NCBI GenBank assembly: GCA_025360425.1
Contig: JANYCD010000043.1
Coordinates: forward strand, 1-44,815
Direction: 5' to 3'
Length of the DNA stretch: 44,815 nucleotides
From: Sterolibacteriaceae bacterium
GTDB lineage: Bacteria > Pseudomonadota > Gammaproteobacteria > Burkholderiales > Rhodocyclaceae
The notes beneath the pieces are model-generated. The model made no database searches. It was not told where the DNA came from and saw only the letters and a list, made by a program, of their open reading frames with translations. Both the position numbers and the translations under genes were made by a program. Shown piece by piece: positions 42,226 through 44,815 of this stretch; positions within the stretch are counted from its first letter, which is position 1, and each line of letters begins with the position of its first letter.

Positions 42226-43401
42226 ATGATTGCGCGCAGTTTGTTCAACGAAGAGCACGAGATGTTTCGTGACACGGTACGCAAATTCATCGATCGCGAG
42301 ATCCGGCCGCACCACCAGCAGTGGGAGCAGGACGGCATTGTTCCGCGCGAGCTGTGGCTGAAAGCCGGCGCAGCCGGCCTGCTCTGCTGCACCGTGGCGG
42401 AAGAATACGGCGGGCTCGGGCTGGACTACTTGTTCGACGTGGTGGTTTTCGAAGAAATGGCCAAGAGCGGATATACCGGGCCGGGCTTCCTGATTCACTG
42501 CGATCTGGTCGCTACCTACGTCAAGTCTTTCGGTACTGAAGAACAGAAGCGCCAATGGCTGCCCAAAATGGTGACCGGTGAAGCGATCGGTTCGCTGGGC
42601 ATGACCGAACCCCATGCCGGTTCCGACCTCAAGGCAATTCGTACCCGCGCGGTTCGCGACGGCGACGACTACGTCATCAACGGCCAGAAGGTGTTCATTT
42701 CCAACGGACAACTATGCAATGTGCTGGTGCTGGCGACCAAGACCGACAGCACTGCCGGCGCCAAGGGCGTCACACTGTTCCTGGTCGACACCAGCCTGCC
42801 CGGGTTCAAACGCGGCAAGAACCTCGAAAAATTGGGCATGAAGGCGCAGGACACCTCCGAGCTGTTCTTCGAAGATTTGCGCGTGCCTGCCAGCGCCATG
42901 CTCGGCGGCGAGGGGCAGGGATTTGCGCTGATGATGACAAAATTGGCGCAGGAGCGACTGGCTCAGGCCATCCGCTCGGCCGCCGTGGCGGAGGAGGTTA
43001 TTGCGTACACGGTCGAATATACGGCGCAGCGCGAAGCATTCGGCAAGACCATTGCCGATTTCCAGAACACCCAGTTCAAGCTGGCCGAACTCAAGACAGA
43101 GTCGGTCATCGGTCGGGTGTTTGTCGACCGCTGCATCGAACTGTTCATGAATGGCGAGTTCGATGCGGTGGACGCCGCCATGGCCAAGATGTGGTTGTCC
43201 AACATGCACTGCAAGGTGGTCGACGAGTGTCTGCAGTTGTTCGGCGGCTGGGGTTACATGTGGGAGTATCCGATCGCTCGCGCCTATGCCGATGCGCGCA
43301 TCATCAAGATTGCCGGCGGTTCGATCGAGATCATGAAACAGATTATCGGGCGCAATCTGTTCGGCATGGATAAAAAGACGGCACCCCGCTCCGCTGGCTG
43401 A
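42226..43401 (+). CDS. Acyl-CoA dehydrogenase, long-chain (LCAD) type
   Basis: 391 residues, FAD-dependent alpha,beta-dehydrogenation of acyl-CoA. GLLCCTVAEEYGGLGLDY, MTEPHAGSDLKAIRTRAVRDGD (FAD/substrate loop), YVINGQKVFISNG and FGGWGYMWEYPIARAYADARI are present. The position equivalent to the MCAD catalytic Glu376 is Gly (about 364, AGGSIE), while E243 in AQERLAQ is placed as in LCAD and isovaleryl-CoA dehydrogenase, so E243 is the likely base. Substrate may be a long or branched acyl-CoA. It lies before a DUF1302 gene on the same strand; hairpins GCTGAC/GTCAGC (43397-43414) and TGTTG/CAACA (43425-43442) follow it. Confidence 0.92.
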   Translation: MIARSLFNEEHEMFRDTVRKFIDREIRPHHQQWEQDGIVPRELWLKAGAAGLLCCTVAEEYGGLGLDYLFDVVVFEEMAKSGYTGPGFLIHCDLVATYVKSFGTEEQKRQWLPKMVTGEAIGSLGMTEPHAGSDLKAIRTRAVRDGDDYVINGQKVFISNGQLCNVLVLATKTDSTAGAKGVTLFLVDTSLPGFKRGKNLEKLGMKAQDTSELFFEDLRVPASAMLGGEGQGFALMMTKLAQERLAQAIRSAAVAEEVIAYTVEYTAQREAFGKTIADFQNTQFKLAELKTESVIGRVFVDRCIELFMNGEFDAVDAAMAKMWLSNMHCKVVDECLQLFGGWGYMWEYPIARAYADARIIKIAGGSIEIMKQIIGRNLFGMDKKTAPRSAG

Positions 43402-43476
43402 CTGATAGGTCAGCACTTGCCTCTTGTTGTGATTTAACAACAGTTAACCCTAAGAAGAGGGGGAATTGGGGGGGGT

Positions 43477-43509
43477 GTTGTAACCAAACGTTACAACTGG
43501 CCGTATAGT
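43477..43509 (+). promoter_or_regulatory. 21-bp operator-like palindrome and -10 before the DUF1302 gene
   Basis: GTTGTAAC-CAAAC-GTTACAAC (43477-43497) is a perfect inverted repeat with eight-base arms and a five-base spacer. TATAGT (43504-43509) follows, similar to the rpsF -10 (TATAGT then CCG). The palindrome covers the expected -35 position, and no -35 consensus is present there, so it may be a repressor site or the site of an activator. Which regulator binds is unknown. Confidence 0.6.
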
Positions 43510-43596
43510 CCGGCGCAGGATAGGGAGTGGCTCCAATTTTTAACAGCCCATCTGAAGCTGAGTAGTTCCAGATCAAACACACAGGAGGCGGAGAAA

Positions 43597-44815
43597 ATGA
43601 GTAAATGGAATTCTGCGTTGGTGCGCACAGGAGTTGCTGCGGCAATTACTGTGGCGCTTGCCGGACAGGCATTCGCGACAGACTTTGAAATCGGCGATTG
43701 GAAAGGCTCGTGGACCGGCTCCGCTTCAATCGGTTCTTCCTGGCGCGCGCACAACATCAGCCCGGCGCTGGTTGGCGTCGATGCCCCTGTGGTTGGTATC
43801 ACGCCTATCGGTAAGAACTCGGTGGATGAAGGTGATCTGAACTACAAGAAGGGCGATGCCTTTACTACGCTAATGAAAGTGATCACCGAAGTCGAAATGA
43901 AAAACGGTGACATGGGTTTCCTGGTGCGCGGCAAGGCATGGTACGACTACACGCTGAAAGACACCAACCCCAAGTACGGTAACGAGGCCAACGGCTACTC
44001 GCCCCACACGCCGTTGAACGATTCGGGTCTCACCTCCCTGCAAAAGTATTCGGGTACCTATCTGCTGGACGCCTACGTGTACGACACGTTCCAGGTCGGT
44101 GGTGAGTCGTTGCAAGTCCGAGTCGGCAATCAGGTGGTGAACTGGGGTGAGGCGCTGTTCATCCAGGGTGTCAACTACATCAACCCGATTGATGTCCCCT
44201 CCTATCACAAGCCCGGCGCACAGTTGAAGGAAGTCTTTCTTCCAATTCCGATGGTGTTCGTCAACCAGAGTCTGGGTGGCTACGGCAACCTTGAAGCGTT
44301 CTGGCAGTGGAATTTCGTGCCGACACCGCTGGACTTGAGTTGCGGCGCGTACTGGTCGGTGGCTCAGGGGAATATCGGAACCAACCAGGGCAAATGCCAG
44401 AACAGTGCCAACTTGGGAACTGAGTTCGGCATTCTTCCTCCCGGTAGCACTGGCGGCACTAACTTGGCAGCAGGGACCTATATTCCTGGAGTCCGAGGCC
44501 CAGAGGCCAAGGATAGCGGCAACTGGGGCCTGTCTTATCATTTCAACTGGTCAAAGCTGGATACGGAGTTCGGGTTCTATTTTGAGCACCTGACGGCACG
44601 TACGCCAGTGGTCGGAGCGCAGTACGTTCCGGGTCATGGCGGCTCCATTGCGCAGTTGTTTACGCCGGGTTCGGGAGTTCTCGCTGCTCCCGGTCAAAAT
44701 GGCCATCCGCAAGGCTTGAGCACGATCTCCGCAATCTGGGAATACCCATCCGACGTCAAGGTACTCGGTATCAGCGCGGCGACTGTGATCTATGGCTGGT
44801 CGACCAGCTTCGAGT
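43597..44815 (+). CDS. DUF1302 family outer-membrane protein, N-terminal part
   Basis: About 406 codons are visible; the gene runs off the window end. GGAGGCGGAG precedes the ATG at 43597. A signal peptide (VRTGVAAAITVALAGQAFA) would be cleaved near residue 27. The mature start TDFEIGDWKGSWTGSASIGSSW, then YLLDAYVYDTF, VRVGNQVVNWGEALFIQGVN and INPIDVPSYHKPGAQLKEVFLP (read as segments), with alternating beta-strand pattern, are DUF1302. Such proteins occur with DUF1329 partners in gene sets for hydrocarbon, terpene and steroid degradation, possibly as outer-membrane uptake proteins. Function inferred from family context only. Confidence 0.88.
   Translation, partial: MSKWNSALVRTGVAAAITVALAGQAFATDFEIGDWKGSWTGSASIGSSWRAHNISPALVGVDAPVVGITPIGKNSVDEGDLNYKKGDAFTTLMKVITEVEMKNGDMGFLVRGKAWYDYTLKDTNPKYGNEANGYSPHTPLNDSGLTSLQKYSGTYLLDAYVYDTFQVGGESLQVRVGNQVVNWGEALFIQGVNYINPIDVPSYHKPGAQLKEVFLPIPMVFVNQSLGGYGNLEAFWQWNFVPTPLDLSCGAYWSVAQGNIGTNQGKCQNSANLGTEFGILPPGSTGGTNLAAGTYIPGVRGPEAKDSGNWGLSYHFNWSKLDTEFGFYFEHLTARTPVVGAQYVPGHGGSIAQLFTPGSGVLAAPGQNGHPQGLSTISAIWEYPSDVKVLGISAATVIYGWSTSFE

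Overview
This 44.8 kb window reads as chromosome of a GC-rich Betaproteobacterium, plausibly a Rhodocyclales or Sterolibacteriaceae-type environmental lineage. That placement is an inference. It rests on the rpsF-priB-rpsR-rplI order, the tsaB-rimI-udg and lplT-alr-radA blocks, the adenosylcobalamin-dependent ribonucleotide reductase, PHB/ketone-body genes, and a steroid/hydrocarbon flavour (KstD-like flavoprotein, NTF2/SnoaL-fold proteins, DUF3237, long-chain-type acyl-CoA dehydrogenase, DUF1302 protein). No phage, insertion sequence, CRISPR, rRNA or tRNA was seen.

Layout. 1-7.6 kb (minus strand): 5' part of nrdJ behind a pair of NrdR boxes, then a signalling block (REC-EAL, REC-HPt, a frameshifted DUF2721 gene, yjdF, and a large MASE1-PAS-PAS-GGDEF-EAL protein). 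8-10.3 kb (minus): an NTF2-like protein and a KstD-like FAD dehydrogenase. 10.5-15.2 kb (plus): a complete late biotin operon bioA-F-H-C-D with every junction overlapping by four bases. 15.2-19.7 kb: small conserved genes (yaiI, yaeQ, a BaiN/HI0933-type flavoprotein, DUF1289, DUF465, greB) and two unrecognised proteins. 19.7-23.8 kb: patatin-like esterase, acetoacetate decarboxylase and 3-hydroxybutyrate dehydrogenase, then a convergent MHS-type transporter. 23.8-26.7 kb: tsaB-rimI-udg and a cation-efflux protein. 26.7-31.7 kb: an accessory-looking stretch with a heavily structured 380-base intergenic region, a Crp-type regulator, dodecin, DUF3237, a SnoaL-like protein and lemA-TPM-TPM. 31.7-38.7 kb: lplT, alr, a DUF433/DUF5615 toxin-antitoxin-like pair, radA and a YbbP-type permease. 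38.8-40.5 kb (minus): mobA and moaA. 40.6-42.1 kb: the S6-PriB-S18-L9 operon with promoter and terminator. 42.2-44.8 kb: an acyl-CoA dehydrogenase and the 5' part of a DUF1302 outer-membrane protein behind a 21-bp perfect inverted repeat.

The most notable observations are: (i) one short palindromic repeat family (arms GTAGGAG/CTCCTAC) present three times, once as an exact 26-codon in-frame segment of udg, once as the N-terminus of a TPM protein ahead of its signal peptide, and once supplying the mobA stop codon; (ii) a candidate structured RNA at 26719-26867 with a GAAA-capped hairpin and a three-way junction ending in a U-rich tract, followed by more hairpins in the leader of a Crp-family gene; (iii) the 21-bp operator-like palindrome at 43477-43497. 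All functions are assigned from sequence reading and family knowledge; no searches were run.
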